Source: Mycolicibacterium austroafricanum (GTDB taxonomy: Bacteria > Actinomycetota > Actinomycetes > Mycobacteriales > Mycobacteriaceae). From it: a DNA stretch of 58,662 nt. The position numbers and the translations under genes were made by a program. The first letter of the stretch is position 1; each line of letters begins with the position of its first letter. The stretch spans positions 1-58,662 of the forward strand of contig NZ_CACSIP010000036.1 in the NCBI RefSeq assembly GCF_902705885.1, written 5' to 3'. The notes beneath the pieces are model-generated. The model was not told the origin of the DNA. It searched no databases and saw only the letters and a list, made by a program, of their open reading frames with translations. This document shows positions 26,487 to 34,794 of the stretch, in pieces.

Positions 26487-26514
26487 GGAACCGACTGGGC
26501 CTCACCGACGTCCA
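26487..26514 (+). promoter_or_regulatory. Candidate SigM-type ECF promoter before the Rv3440c-like gene
   Basis: GGAAC (26487-26491), 17-bp spacer, CGTC (26509-26512). The ATG at 26522 is 9 nt beyond CGTC, exactly the distance seen at eccC4, so the message would be leaderless; no ribosome-binding site is visible, in agreement. It links this gene pair to ESX-4. Confidence 0.6.
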
Positions 26515-26521
26515 AACCCAT

Positions 26522-26827
26522 ATGGGCTATGCAGACGCGACGCGCGTCGACGTGGAGGCGGTGCACGCGATCGCGCGCGAATACGAGACAGCCGCGGCGA
26601 TCGTCGATGCGGCCGTGCGAACACATCTCGGCGAACTCGCTTTCGGCGCGGCCTCCGCGGGACGTGCTCATCTGGCCCATGGGGACACGCTCCGCACGGC
26701 CCTCGCCGACCTGGTCACGGCGCTGCGGCAGTGGTCACGGGCAGCCGAAGAGATCGCCGCGGCGTTGCGCTCGTCGGCAGACCGCTACCGGGACGCGGAC
26801 GCGCGGGTCGCCGGACGGGTGGGGTAG
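26522..26827 (+). CDS. Small helical protein, Rv3440c-like, probable ESX-associated
   Basis: A 101-residue Ala-rich, all-helical protein with two long helices (about 10-45 and 50-90), size and position matching Rv3440c. It has no WXG motif, but the overall shape resembles the EspC/DUF2580-type ESX-associated small proteins. The following gene also shows WXG-like features, and both lie behind a SigM-type promoter. No transmembrane segment or signal peptide. A partner or chaperone of the downstream protein is plausible; function unknown. Confidence 0.7.
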   Translation: MGYADATRVDVEAVHAIAREYETAAAIVDAAVRTHLGELAFGAASAGRAHLAHGDTLRTALADLVTALRQWSRAAEEIAAALRSSADRYRDADARVAGRVG

Positions 26828-26836
26828 GCGGCAGCG

Positions 26837-28228
26837 ATGGCCGAGGTGTTCGATGTCGCGTCACGGCTGGCCGACGGCAGACCTGCCGTCGAGAACCTGC
26901 AGCACTACGTGTGGGCCTGCCGGCAGCTCGGCTACCAGCATCCCGACCTGACGCTGCACCCCGGCCAGCTACGGGACTGGTACAGCACCGAGGACGGCAT
27001 GGACCTTGTTGTGCTGCAGGGAGACTGGCTGGCACTCGAGGCGGCTGCCGGGGCCTCGCAGGACGCGCTGACGGTTCAGGACCGGCAGCTCACGGCGCTC
27101 GCGGCAGCGTGGCAGGGTAGCGGCGCGCAAGCCTCTCGTGATTTTCTGCGTCGCCACCGCGAAGCGGCCGCGGCCGCGGCGGCGGCGGTGCGCACCGCCG
27201 CCGAAGCCGTGGGGGCGCTGCGAGAGAGCTTGTGGCGAGCGGTCGACACGAAGGTGCAGGCCGTTGTCGCGATCGAGGGTTCCGTCCAGGCCCAGCGTGC
27301 GGATTGGCTGGCAGCCGCCAGCACTGTGACAACCGGCGCGGGGGACCGGGCAGCAGCCACCGAGTTGATCGATCAGGCCGTCAGGCCGTTCGTGGACAAC
27401 GGCGTTCGCGTTGAAGCGCTCACTGCGATGCGTGCCGCGATGTCCTCGGTCACCGACGCCTACCAGCGTGCGGCCGCCGAGATCGCAGCGCAGCTTCGGC
27501 CGGTGTTCGAAGTGCCGGGAGACCTCGGTCCAGGGTGGAGTGCACCGCCCGCGGCCGTCTGCGAGGACGAGGCCCGATGTGAGGACGAGGCCCGATGTGA
27601 GGAGAGCGGTTCCCCCAGCGTGGTCGCCGGCCCCGGACCAGGCCCCGTGGCCGCAGTGCCGCCTGCTCCCGCCGCATGGACCGGACCGTCCCCTGCTACC
27701 GTGCCCGCCTCGGCCATCCCGGCGCCGGACGCTGCTGCAGAACAACCAGTTCCGTCGCTGCCGCAGGCGCCGTCGCTGGGCGGCATGGGCTCCGGCATGC
27801 CGGACCTCGGCGGTGGTCTGTCGGGGCTCGGGCAGCCATTCGCCGACATGCTCGGCGGGCTGGTGGGAGGTGGCGGGCTGGACGGCGCTGTCCCGGAACC
27901 GCCGGAACTCGACGTCCCTGAGCTCGATGACACCGTCGAAGACGAGGCTCCCCACGAGAAGCCCGAGGAGGAGGAGCCCGACGAGGAGCCTGACGAGGAG
28001 CCTGAAGTGGAAGCCGAAGGGGACGCCACGGTTGAACTCGCGGCGGACGAATGCGCCGAACCCGAACTGATACCCGCCGAACCGGCGCCGGCCCCGACAC
28101 CTGCGCCGCCGCCTGCGGAACCATTGCCACCGGTCGACATCGCGCCGGCCGACCCGGTGGCCTCCGAGCAGACACCGTGTGCCATCGCCGCAGACGAACT
28201 GCCCCAGGTCGGAGATCCGCCGGAGTAG
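26837..28228 (+). CDS. Alanine/proline-rich protein, Rv3439c-like, WXG-like N-terminal domain
   Basis: 463 residues. Residues 1-230 are helical, with AWQGSGAQ at about 95, a W-x-G turn inside a helical hairpin, resembling ESX substrates such as EspB-type proteins. From about 240 the chain becomes low complexity: two CEDEAR repeats, Pro/Ala stretches, a Gly-rich segment (about 315-350), then a very acidic EPDEEP-type tract (about 375-395) and a Pro-rich end. No signal peptide. Position and length match Rv3439c (about 467 aa). With the gene before it and the SigM-type promoter, an exported ESX-4 substrate or accessory is the best guess. The acidic/Pro tail suggests a surface or wall-spanning role; this is inference. 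Confidence 0.7.
   Translation: MAEVFDVASRLADGRPAVENLQHYVWACRQLGYQHPDLTLHPGQLRDWYSTEDGMDLVVLQGDWLALEAAAGASQDALTVQDRQLTALAAAWQGSGAQASRDFLRRHREAAAAAAAAVRTAAEAVGALRESLWRAVDTKVQAVVAIEGSVQAQRADWLAAASTVTTGAGDRAAATELIDQAVRPFVDNGVRVEALTAMRAAMSSVTDAYQRAAAEIAAQLRPVFEVPGDLGPGWSAPPAAVCEDEARCEDEARCEESGSPSVVAGPGPGPVAAVPPAPAAWTGPSPATVPASAIPAPDAAAEQPVPSLPQAPSLGGMGSGMPDLGGGLSGLGQPFADMLGGLVGGGGLDGAVPEPPELDVPELDDTVEDEAPHEKPEEEEPDEEPDEEPEVEAEGDATVELAADECAEPELIPAEPAPAPTPAPPPAEPLPPVDIAPADPVASEQTPCAIAADELPQVGDPPE
27563..27598 (+). repeat. Two-copy 18-bp tandem repeat in the Rv3439c-like gene
   Basis: The 18-bp unit (GAGGACGAGGCC followed by CGATGT) occurs at 27563-27580 and 27581-27598, with a partial third copy beginning. 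It encodes tandem EDEARC blocks and introduces cysteines into an otherwise cysteine-poor linker. Confidence 0.85.
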
Positions 28229-28271
28229 CCTGCCCGACGTGAGGCCCGGCGCAGGGCTTCGGCTGCGACGG

Positions 28272-29411
28272 TCAACGAGCCAGGTGCCGGCTGATCACCA
28301 ACCGCTGAATCTGGTTGGTGCCCTCGAAGATCTGCATGATCTTGGCTTCCCTCATGTAGCGCTCGACGCGGTAGTCGCGGGTGTAGCCGGCGCCACCGAA
28401 CACCTGAACCGCATCGGTGGTCACCTTCATGGCCGCGTCGGTGGCGACCAGCTTGGCAACCGATGCCTGGCGCGAGTACGGCATGCCCGCGTCGCGTCGG
28501 CGGGCGGCGTCGAGATAGGTGGCCCGCGCGGAGTCCACGGCCGCGGCCATGTCGGCAAGCACGAACGCCAGCCCCTGATGGTCGATGATCTTGCGACCGA
28601 AGGTGGTTCGTTCCTGGCTGTAGTTCACCGCCTCGTCGAGGGCTGCCTGGGCGAGGCCGGTGGCCACCGCGGCGATCCCGAGGCGACCGGAATCCAATGC
28701 ACTGAAGGCGATCTGGAGACCTTGGCCCTCCGCGCCGATGCGCCTGTCGGCGGCGACGAATGCATCTTCGTAGTGTGCCGTGGTGGTCGGGACCGCGTGC
28801 AGCCCCATCTTCTCCTCGGGTTTGCCGAACGTCAGACCCGGGGTGTCCTTCGGGACCAGGAAGCAGGAAATGCCTGCGGACCCTTCTCCGGTGCGGGCGA
28901 ACAGGTTGTAGAAGTCTGCGATTCCGCCGTGGGTGATCCAGGCCTTGGCCCCGGTGATGCGGTAGCCGTCCTCGACCCCGGTGGCTTTGCAGGAGAGAGC
29001 GGCGGCATCAGAACCCGCCTGGGGTTCGGACAGACTGTAGGCGCCGACCGTGGACCCGCCGAGCATGTCGGGCAGCCAGCGTTGCTGTTGTTCGTCGCTG
29101 CCGAAGGCGAAGAGCGGATGACACGACAGGCTGTGCACACTGACCGCGACCGCGACCGCCGCCCAGCGTGCCGCGAGCTCCTCGAGCACCTGCAGGTACA
29201 CCTCGTAGGGTTGACCGCCGCCGCCCCACTGTTCGGGGTACGGCAGGCTCAGCAGCCCGGCAGCACCGAGCGTGCTGAAGACGCCGACCGGGTACGTTTC
29301 TTCCTTCTCATGCTGATCGACGACCGGTTCGAGCGCCTTGTCGGCGATCTGCCGAGCGAGCTCGATCAGCTCATGTGATTCGTCGGTGGGGAGCAGGCGG
29401 TCCACGGCCAT
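28272..29411 (-). CDS. Acyl-CoA dehydrogenase
   Basis: A 379-residue FAD enzyme catalysing alpha,beta-dehydrogenation of an acyl-CoA. Motifs: YSLSEPQAGSDAAAL (FAD/substrate loop), RTTFGRKIIDHQ, the signature VFGGAGYTRDYRVER, and the catalytic base in IFEGTNQIQ (Glu363), the position used by short/medium- and branched-chain members. It is divergent from the TetR gene with 43 bp between them. It is not linked to an electron-transfer flavoprotein gene here. The substrate is probably a short or branched acyl-CoA; an exact choice is not possible from sequence. Its 3' end is 43 nt from the Rv3439c-like stop, on the opposite strand. Confidence 0.92.
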   Translation of the reverse strand: MAVDRLLPTDESHELIELARQIADKALEPVVDQHEKEETYPVGVFSTLGAAGLLSLPYPEQWGGGGQPYEVYLQVLEELAARWAAVAVAVSVHSLSCHPLFAFGSDEQQQRWLPDMLGGSTVGAYSLSEPQAGSDAAALSCKATGVEDGYRITGAKAWITHGGIADFYNLFARTGEGSAGISCFLVPKDTPGLTFGKPEEKMGLHAVPTTTAHYEDAFVAADRRIGAEGQGLQIAFSALDSGRLGIAAVATGLAQAALDEAVNYSQERTTFGRKIIDHQGLAFVLADMAAAVDSARATYLDAARRRDAGMPYSRQASVAKLVATDAAMKVTTDAVQVFGGAGYTRDYRVERYMREAKIMQIFEGTNQIQRLVISRHLAR

Positions 29412-29420
29412 ACCAGGAAC

Positions 29421-29446
29421 AGTACTACAGGATTATTTGCAGTACT
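29421..29446. promoter_or_regulatory. Paired AGTACT boxes between the acyl-CoA dehydrogenase and TetR genes
   Basis: Two copies of the 6-bp palindrome AGTACT (29421-29426 and 29441-29446), 20 bp apart (two helical turns), in a 43-bp divergent interval. The right box overlaps TACTAT, a good -10 element 6 nt before the TetR ATG, so the TetR mRNA may be leaderless. A TetR operator is the natural reading. Confidence 0.5.
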
Positions 29447-29454
29447 ATTCGGTC

Positions 29455-30030
29455 ATGGCCAGGCCGACGTTCGCTACCAGGCGGCGCACCGAGCTGTTCG
29501 ACTCGCTGGTGGCGCTGCTGCTGGCCGAGGGGTTTGCGCATCTGACGCTCGACGACATTGCGGCGAGGCTGCGTTGTTCGAAGTCCACGCTCTACACGCT
29601 GGCCGGGAGCAAAGAGCAGTTGGTGCAGGCGGCCACCGTGCATTTCTTCCGTTCGGCGACCGAGTTCGTCGAGGCACAGGTCGCTGAGGCATCGGGGGCC
29701 CGCGCCCGCATCGCCGCTTACCTGTCGGCGGTCGGGACTGCGCTCGATCCCGCGTCCGACCAGTTCATGGTCGACCTCAATGCCTTCGCCCCGGCGCGCG
29801 CGGTGTACGAGCGCAACACCAGTGCCGCCGCGGGCCGGGTGCAGGAGTTGATCGCCGAAGGTGTTGTGGCAGGCGATTTCCGGGACGTGCACGCAGCGTT
29901 CGCCGCCGACTTGGTGGCCACCGTGATGGTGCGGATCCAGCAGCGTGCGGTGCGGGAGAACACCGGACTCGACGACGCGGACGCCTACCGGGAGCTGGCC
30001 GCGATCCTCACCGGCGGGATCGAGGCCTGA
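29455..30030 (+). CDS. TetR-family transcriptional regulator
   Basis: 191 residues. Start ATG 29455 is the first residue of a normal TetR N-terminus (MARPTFATRRRTELFDSL); the frame is open upstream to 29338, but that part runs through the opposite gene. HTH: GFAHLTLDDIAARLRCSKS then TLYTLAGSKEQL, where a Leu-Ala pair replaces the usual Tyr-Phe of YYHF-type helices. The C-terminal ligand domain is unremarkable. It is divergent from the acyl-CoA dehydrogenase, which it probably represses, with an acyl-CoA as likely inducer (inference). It converges with the enoyl-CoA hydratase gene. Confidence 0.88.
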   Translation: MARPTFATRRRTELFDSLVALLLAEGFAHLTLDDIAARLRCSKSTLYTLAGSKEQLVQAATVHFFRSATEFVEAQVAEASGARARIAAYLSAVGTALDPASDQFMVDLNAFAPARAVYERNTSAAAGRVQELIAEGVVAGDFRDVHAAFAADLVATVMVRIQQRAVRENTGLDDADAYRELAAILTGGIEA

Positions 30031-30034
30031 GCCG

Positions 30035-30766
30035 CTATTTGGTTCTGCGCATCGATCCCAGCACCAGGCGGTCGGCCGCCAACTCGTAGGCCTGCCCCGG
30101 GGTCAGGGACTCCACCGACCGCAGCATCTTCCGGATCTCGGTGTGGACGCGCGGCTGTGCTCGCACCAGCGACTGCACCCGCCGCCCAATCGCCTCGTCC
30201 AGCGCCGCGACGTCGTCGGTGACCTCGTTGAGCAGCCCGAGTCGTACCGCCTCGTCTCCCGACACCGGCTCGCCGGTCGCGGTGAGCCAGAACGCTTCCC
30301 GGCGTCCCACGATGGCGGGTAGCCAGGCCAACACCAGTGCGGGTGCCAGGTCGATCCGCACCTCCGGAAAGTTCAGCCGGGCAGCTCGCGTGGCCACCGC
30401 CACATCGCACAGCGCTGCGAGGCCGACACCAAAACCGGCGGCGTCGCCGTGGACGCGCGCCACCGTCACAAGTCGGGTGGCGGCGAGTGCCTCGTTGAGC
30501 GCGATCAGGCGCTGAACCTCTACCGGGAGGTCGTCTGGTGTCGCGGCCGTGCGTTCGCGGCCGAGGCAGAAGTGCTCGCCGGCAGCGCTCAACACCAGCA
30601 CGTGCACTTCCGGAGGCGGGTCGGCCAAGACCGCCGCGAGGGCGTCGCACATGGCCATGGTCATCAGGTTGCCGTCAGGCGCGTCGAGCATTGCTGTCAA
30701 TACCGCACCGTCGTGCTCGAAGGACAGTCCGTCGGCGACGGGTAGATCCGTGAGTGAGATCGTCAT
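30035..30766 (-). CDS. Enoyl-CoA hydratase/isomerase family protein
   Basis: A 243-residue crotonase-fold protein. The oxyanion region is GEHFCLGRERTA (about 63-74) and the second active-site segment is GDAAGFGVGLAALCDVAVAT (about 107-126). The two catalytic Glu of classical hydratases are not obvious: Asp108 and the NFPEVRIDLAP segment occupy those places, so it may be an isomerase, hydrolase or decarboxylase-type member. Coupled to the aldehyde dehydrogenase by an ATGA overlap as the last gene of the GntR-controlled operon. Confidence 0.85.
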   Translation of the reverse strand: MTISLTDLPVADGLSFEHDGAVLTAMLDAPDGNLMTMAMCDALAAVLADPPPEVHVLVLSAAGEHFCLGRERTAATPDDLPVEVQRLIALNEALAATRLVTVARVHGDAAGFGVGLAALCDVAVATRAARLNFPEVRIDLAPALVLAWLPAIVGRREAFWLTATGEPVSGDEAVRLGLLNEVTDDVAALDEAIGRRVQSLVRAQPRVHTEIRKMLRSVESLTPGQAYELAADRLVLGSMRRTK

Positions 30767-32307
30767 CAGTTCAACCGCTCCAATGCCACGTCGCCATACC
30801 AGTCCACATCGCTGTCGGCAGTGCGTATCGTCACCGCCCGCACATGGGTGAAGTCATCGAAGGATTCCCAGCCGCCTTCCCGGCCGTGACCGCTTTCCCG
30901 CACGCCTCCCCACGGGGAGCACGGATCCAGCCGGTGGTGGTCGTTGACCCACACGATGCCCTGCTCGAGCTTGGAGGCCACGCGGTGCGCTCTGGCCACG
31001 TCGCGCGTCCAGATCGATGAGCCGAGTCCATACGGAGAGTCGTTCGCGATGCTCACCGCCTCGGACTCGTCGCTGAAGGGGATCACCACCAGCACCGGTC
31101 CGAAGATCTCCTCACGGGCAACCCGCATCTGGTTGTTGACACCGGAAAGTACGGTCGGGGCAACAAAATAGCCGTCGAGGTCTTCGATCTCAGGCGCGTA
31201 CCCACCGGTGGCCACGGTGGCGCCCTCGGAGCGGCCGATCTCCACATAGTCGAGGATGCGGGTCCGCGCCCGATCCGAGATCACCGGCCCGAGTTGAGTT
31301 CCGGGCTGGCTCGGGTCACCGATGCGAATGCGCTCGGCCTGCTCGACGAGTGCCGCGACGAACTCGTCGTAGATCGTCTCCTGGACCAGGATACGGGTGC
31401 CGGCAATACATGTCTGGCCGGCTCCGATGAAACCGCCGAACGCGGCGCCCCGCGCAGCCACCGAAACGGGGACGTCGTCGAACACCAGAACCGGTGTCTT
31501 GCCGCCCAGTTCAACTGTCGATTTCGCGAAGCGGCGGGCGGTCGCCATCGAAATCGATCTGCCGACCTCGGTGCCGCCCGTGAATACCACCTTGTCGACC
31601 AGCGGATGCTCGGCCAGCCTCGCGCCGGTGACCGGGCCCAGACCCGGTACCACGTTGAGCACCCCGGGTGGGATACCGGCTTCCAGGGCCAGCGAACCCA
31701 CGAGCAGTGCGGTCAGTGGCGTCTGCTCCGACGGCTTGAGGACGACGCTGTTCCCGGTCGCCAGCGCCGGTGCCACGCTCTTTGACGCAATCATCAGGGG
31801 ATGGTTGAACGACGACAGCGTGGCGACGACGCCCAGCGGGAAGCGTGAAGTGTAGGAATGGTATTCGCCGGACATCGGTACCACGGCAGTGCGCGAGGCG
31901 AGGAGCAGAGCGGCGTTGTACCGGTACCACTCCGGCAGCCGGGTGATCTGAGCTTTCGTCTCGGTGATCGGCCTCCCGTTGTTGACCGTCTCCAGCCGGT
32001 ACAGCTCCTGCATGTCGCGCTCGAGCAGGTCACCGAACCGGTGCAGGATCCGCGACCGCTCCTGAATCGACAACTGGGACCAGACGCCGGCGTCGAAGGC
32101 TGACCGCGCCGAGGACACCGCGTCGTCGGTGTCCTCGACGCTGGCGCTGTGGCAGCGTGCAAACACCTTCGCGGTGGCGGGATTGATCAGTTCGAGTAGG
32201 TCGCCACCGCCGGACCGGTGTTCGCCGTTGATCAGCAGTGCGTGTGCCGATTCACCGTTTGTGCCCAGAAGCATCGGTGCTGCCGAGGACGTGGACTGTT
32301 CAGGCAT
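30766..32307 (-). CDS. Aldehyde dehydrogenase family protein
   Basis: 513 residues with the full catalytic set: ELGGK (Glu266) and GQTCIAG (Cys300), and SSFNHP in place of the usual PWNFP (Asn168 retained). C-terminal PWGGVRESGHGREGG is typical of NAD-dependent aldehyde dehydrogenases acting on small or hydroxy/aromatic aldehydes. It is encoded directly after the ABC importer ATPase (25 nt gap), so its substrate likely derives from the imported compound. Transcribed with the enoyl-CoA hydratase-like gene. Confidence 0.92.
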   Translation of the reverse strand: MPEQSTSSAAPMLLGTNGESAHALLINGEHRSGGGDLLELINPATAKVFARCHSASVEDTDDAVSSARSAFDAGVWSQLSIQERSRILHRFGDLLERDMQELYRLETVNNGRPITETKAQITRLPEWYRYNAALLLASRTAVVPMSGEYHSYTSRFPLGVVATLSSFNHPLMIASKSVAPALATGNSVVLKPSEQTPLTALLVGSLALEAGIPPGVLNVVPGLGPVTGARLAEHPLVDKVVFTGGTEVGRSISMATARRFAKSTVELGGKTPVLVFDDVPVSVAARGAAFGGFIGAGQTCIAGTRILVQETIYDEFVAALVEQAERIRIGDPSQPGTQLGPVISDRARTRILDYVEIGRSEGATVATGGYAPEIEDLDGYFVAPTVLSGVNNQMRVAREEIFGPVLVVIPFSDESEAVSIANDSPYGLGSSIWTRDVARAHRVASKLEQGIVWVNDHHRLDPCSPWGGVRESGHGREGGWESFDDFTHVRAVTIRTADSDVDWYGDVALERLN

Positions 32308-32332
32308 GAGGTGGCCTCTTCTTCGTTGAGGG

Positions 32333-33097
32333 TCAGGCGTGTGCGGGGGCGGGAACCGGCTTCGCGGCGGACTCGAGGTCCTCGAATCGCCGCAGGATCG
32401 ATGACTCCAGTACTGCGACCTTCTCGTTGGAGGCCTTGCGCGGTCTGGGCAGATCGACCGGGATGTCCTCGTGGATGGTCCCGCCGGGAGCGAGCATCAG
32501 GATGCGGTCGGACAATTCGGCGGCCTCACTGACGTCGTGCGTGACGAACACAACCGTCTTGCGTGTCGCTGCCCAGAGTTCCTGCAAATGTCCGCGCAGG
32601 CCCCGGGCGGTGAGGGCGTCGAGGTGGCTGAACGGCTCGTCCATCAGGAGCACGTCGGGTTCGACCGAGAGCGCTCGGGCGATGCCGACCCGCTGTTGCT
32701 GGCCGCCCGAGAGCTGACCCGGCCACTTCTTCTCGGCGTGGCCGAGGCCGACGCGCCGCAGTGCCTCGTGCACCCGCTCTTTGGCCGCATCGTCGTGGGT
32801 GCGTTGGACATACATCAGGTTGTCGAAGATCGAACGCCAGGGGAGCAGTCGGGGCTCCTGGAACACGTAGGCCAGCTTGCCCGGCCGATCGGAGGACCCG
32901 ATCGACACCGAACCTCCGGACGCCGTCTCGATTCCCGCGATGATGTTGAGCAGAGTGGTCTTCCCGCAACCCGATGGGCCGACCAGAGAGACGAACGAAC
33001 GGTCGGCGATCTCGAAGTCGATGCCGTCGATGACGGTCTGGGGTCCGGTCGGGGTGGTGAACACCTTGACCAGATTCTTCACGTGGACTGTGGCCAT
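32333..33097 (-). CDS. ABC transporter ATP-binding protein, SsuB/TauB type
   Basis: 254 residues from ATG 33097; an in-frame extension to 33313 overlaps the permease and is spurious. Walker A GPSGCGKTT (about 39-47), Q-loop YVFQEPRLLPW, signature LSGGQQQRVGIARAL, Walker B VLLMDEPFSHLD and switch His VTHD are all intact. The YVFQEPRLLPWRSI stretch is typical of nitrate/sulfonate/taurine-type importers. It would energise the two downstream-described permeases. Confidence 0.92.
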   Translation of the reverse strand: MATVHVKNLVKVFTTPTGPQTVIDGIDFEIADRSFVSLVGPSGCGKTTLLNIIAGIETASGGSVSIGSSDRPGKLAYVFQEPRLLPWRSIFDNLMYVQRTHDDAAKERVHEALRRVGLGHAEKKWPGQLSGGQQQRVGIARALSVEPDVLLMDEPFSHLDALTARGLRGHLQELWAATRKTVVFVTHDVSEAAELSDRILMLAPGGTIHEDIPVDLPRPRKASNEKVAVLESSILRRFEDLESAAKPVPAPAHA

Positions 33098-33122
33098 GAT
33101 GAGGCTCTTTTCTGTTCGGGTG

Positions 33123-33959
33123 TCAGGCGGCCGGTGCCGCAGCGGGGGTGGTATTCGCGGATTCGGCGTCACGCCAACGGAACGCGCGGCGTGACAATCG
33201 CTCGAGCACAACCCGGTCGGTGAGGACCATGAAGAGGATGAAGAAGGCGATCCAGGCGACGAAGCCTGGCATCTGATTGGCGTCGTACCAGTACCTGGCC
33301 TGATGACCGACACCGTCCGCCGACCCGAACCACTCCGACAGCAGCAGCCCGTTCCAGCCGGACATGACGCCGAATCGGATGCCGGCGACGGTGTATCCGG
33401 TGACCGCCGGAAGGACCACGTGGCGCAGCCGCCGGGCCGGCGTCACGCCGTAGGAGTTCGACATGTCCAGCAGCGCGGGCGGTATGGAGCGTGCTCCGGC
33501 TGCCACGTTGACGACCACGAACGGTACCGCCGAGAGCACCACGGTGACGATCGGTGCGGTGTCGGAGAAGCCGAACCACATGGCGCACAGCAGCGCCCAG
33601 ATCACCGCTGGGATCGCCAGGCCGACCAAGTTGACGTCGCCGAACATGTCGTCGAAGAGCCGCGATGACCCGATGGCGAGGCCGATGGCGATGCCGATGG
33701 CGATCGAGATGGCCATGCCGATCCCGAAGCGCTGCATGCTGATCGCGAAGTTGAAGAAGAACTCCCCGCGCTCGACCTCTCTGATCGCGGCCGCGATGAC
33801 GGGCGCGGGCCCCGGGATGCGGTCGCCGTACATGCCGGCCACCTGCCACAGCAGCAGGAAGACGACTGCGGCGGCCACGCTGGCGCCGAACGGTCCGGTG
33901 AGCCAGTGCGTCTGCGACGCGCGATCAGGTGTGGTGCGCTCGGTGGTGGGTGCGGTCAT
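33123..33959 (-). CDS. ABC transporter permease (SsuC/TauC-like), subunit 2
   Basis: 278 residues with about six transmembrane helices. The coupling (EAA-type) loop is around NSYGVTPARRLRHVVLPAV. Same family as the adjacent permease, 1 nt away, so the importer uses a heterodimeric membrane domain, whereas classic SsuC/TauC systems use two copies of one permease. N- and C-terminal tails are Ala/Thr-rich and cytosolic. Confidence 0.9.
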   Translation of the reverse strand: MTAPTTERTTPDRASQTHWLTGPFGASVAAAVVFLLLWQVAGMYGDRIPGPAPVIAAAIREVERGEFFFNFAISMQRFGIGMAISIAIGIAIGLAIGSSRLFDDMFGDVNLVGLAIPAVIWALLCAMWFGFSDTAPIVTVVLSAVPFVVVNVAAGARSIPPALLDMSNSYGVTPARRLRHVVLPAVTGYTVAGIRFGVMSGWNGLLLSEWFGSADGVGHQARYWYDANQMPGFVAWIAFFILFMVLTDRVVLERLSRRAFRWRDAESANTTPAAAPAA

Positions 33960-33960
33960 G

Positions 33961-34794
33961 TCAGCGACCCCCTCTCCATGCGAAGAACCGGCGTTCGAGG
34001 CCGGCGAGGAACACCCGCTCGATCAGCAGGATGAACAGGACGAAGAATCCGGTCCACGCCAACACGCCGGCGACCGAGAACTCCTGGTAGGACTGGCGAA
34101 TCATGAATCCGATCCCGCTTCGCCCGCCGAACACCTCGGTGAGCGCCTCCACCTTCCACGCCATCGCGAAGCCGTACCGCAGCGCGGCGAACAGGAACGG
34201 CATGATCGAGGGCAGGAACACCGAGCGCAGGATGGCGCCGCGGTTCAGGCCGTATACCGCGCTCATGTCGATCAGGTTCCGGTCGACCTCCTCGACGCCC
34301 TGCGCCACGTTGAGCGCCACGTAGGGGAGTGCGACGAAGGCCACGACGACGATCGGACCGATGGCGCCGATCCCGAACAGGATCAGGGCGAACACCGCGA
34401 ACGCCAGACCGGGCACGTTGCCCAGGACGAGCAGCGGTTGTTGAAAGAAGTAATTCCAATACCGCATGCGCCCCATCAGAAGTCCCAGGGGGACGCCCAC
34501 CACTGTGCCGATGGCGAAGCCCACGGCGATCTTGACGATGCTGGAGCCGAACTGGACGAACGCGGTGCCGTCAGCGGCGAGGTGCCACATCTCGGCGCCG
34601 ACCGTCCAGGGCGCCGGCAGCACGTACGGGGTGAAGAAGAACAGCGAGCACGCCGACCAGACGGCGAACAGGGCGACGTATCCAGTCAGTGCCAGGCCGG
34701 TACGTCGCAGGTTTCTGCTGATCGCGCCGGGGGGTGCATCCCCGGCGGCCGGGGGTGCACCTCCCTCGGCGCGCTCGGCGGTGGTGGCGGTCAT
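33961..34794 (-). CDS. ABC transporter permease (SsuC/TauC-like), subunit 1
   Basis: 277 residues with about six transmembrane helices and an EAA-type loop (SAVYGLNRGAILRSVFLPSI). The segment FGGRSGIGFMI near the C-terminus is typical of the nitrate/sulfonate/taurine permease family. Coupled to the upstream lipoprotein gene by a 4-nt overlap. The substrate is undefined. Confidence 0.9.
   Translation of the reverse strand: MTATTAERAEGGAPPAAGDAPPGAISRNLRRTGLALTGYVALFAVWSACSLFFFTPYVLPAPWTVGAEMWHLAADGTAFVQFGSSIVKIAVGFAIGTVVGVPLGLLMGRMRYWNYFFQQPLLVLGNVPGLAFAVFALILFGIGAIGPIVVVAFVALPYVALNVAQGVEEVDRNLIDMSAVYGLNRGAILRSVFLPSIMPFLFAALRYGFAMAWKVEALTEVFGGRSGIGFMIRQSYQEFSVAGVLAWTGFFVLFILLIERVFLAGLERRFFAWRGGR

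Noticed and set aside
28179..29378. 399-codon plus-strand frame opposite the acyl-CoA dehydrogenase
   Set aside because: The minus-strand gene is an unmistakable acyl-CoA dehydrogenase; this frame is its mirror.
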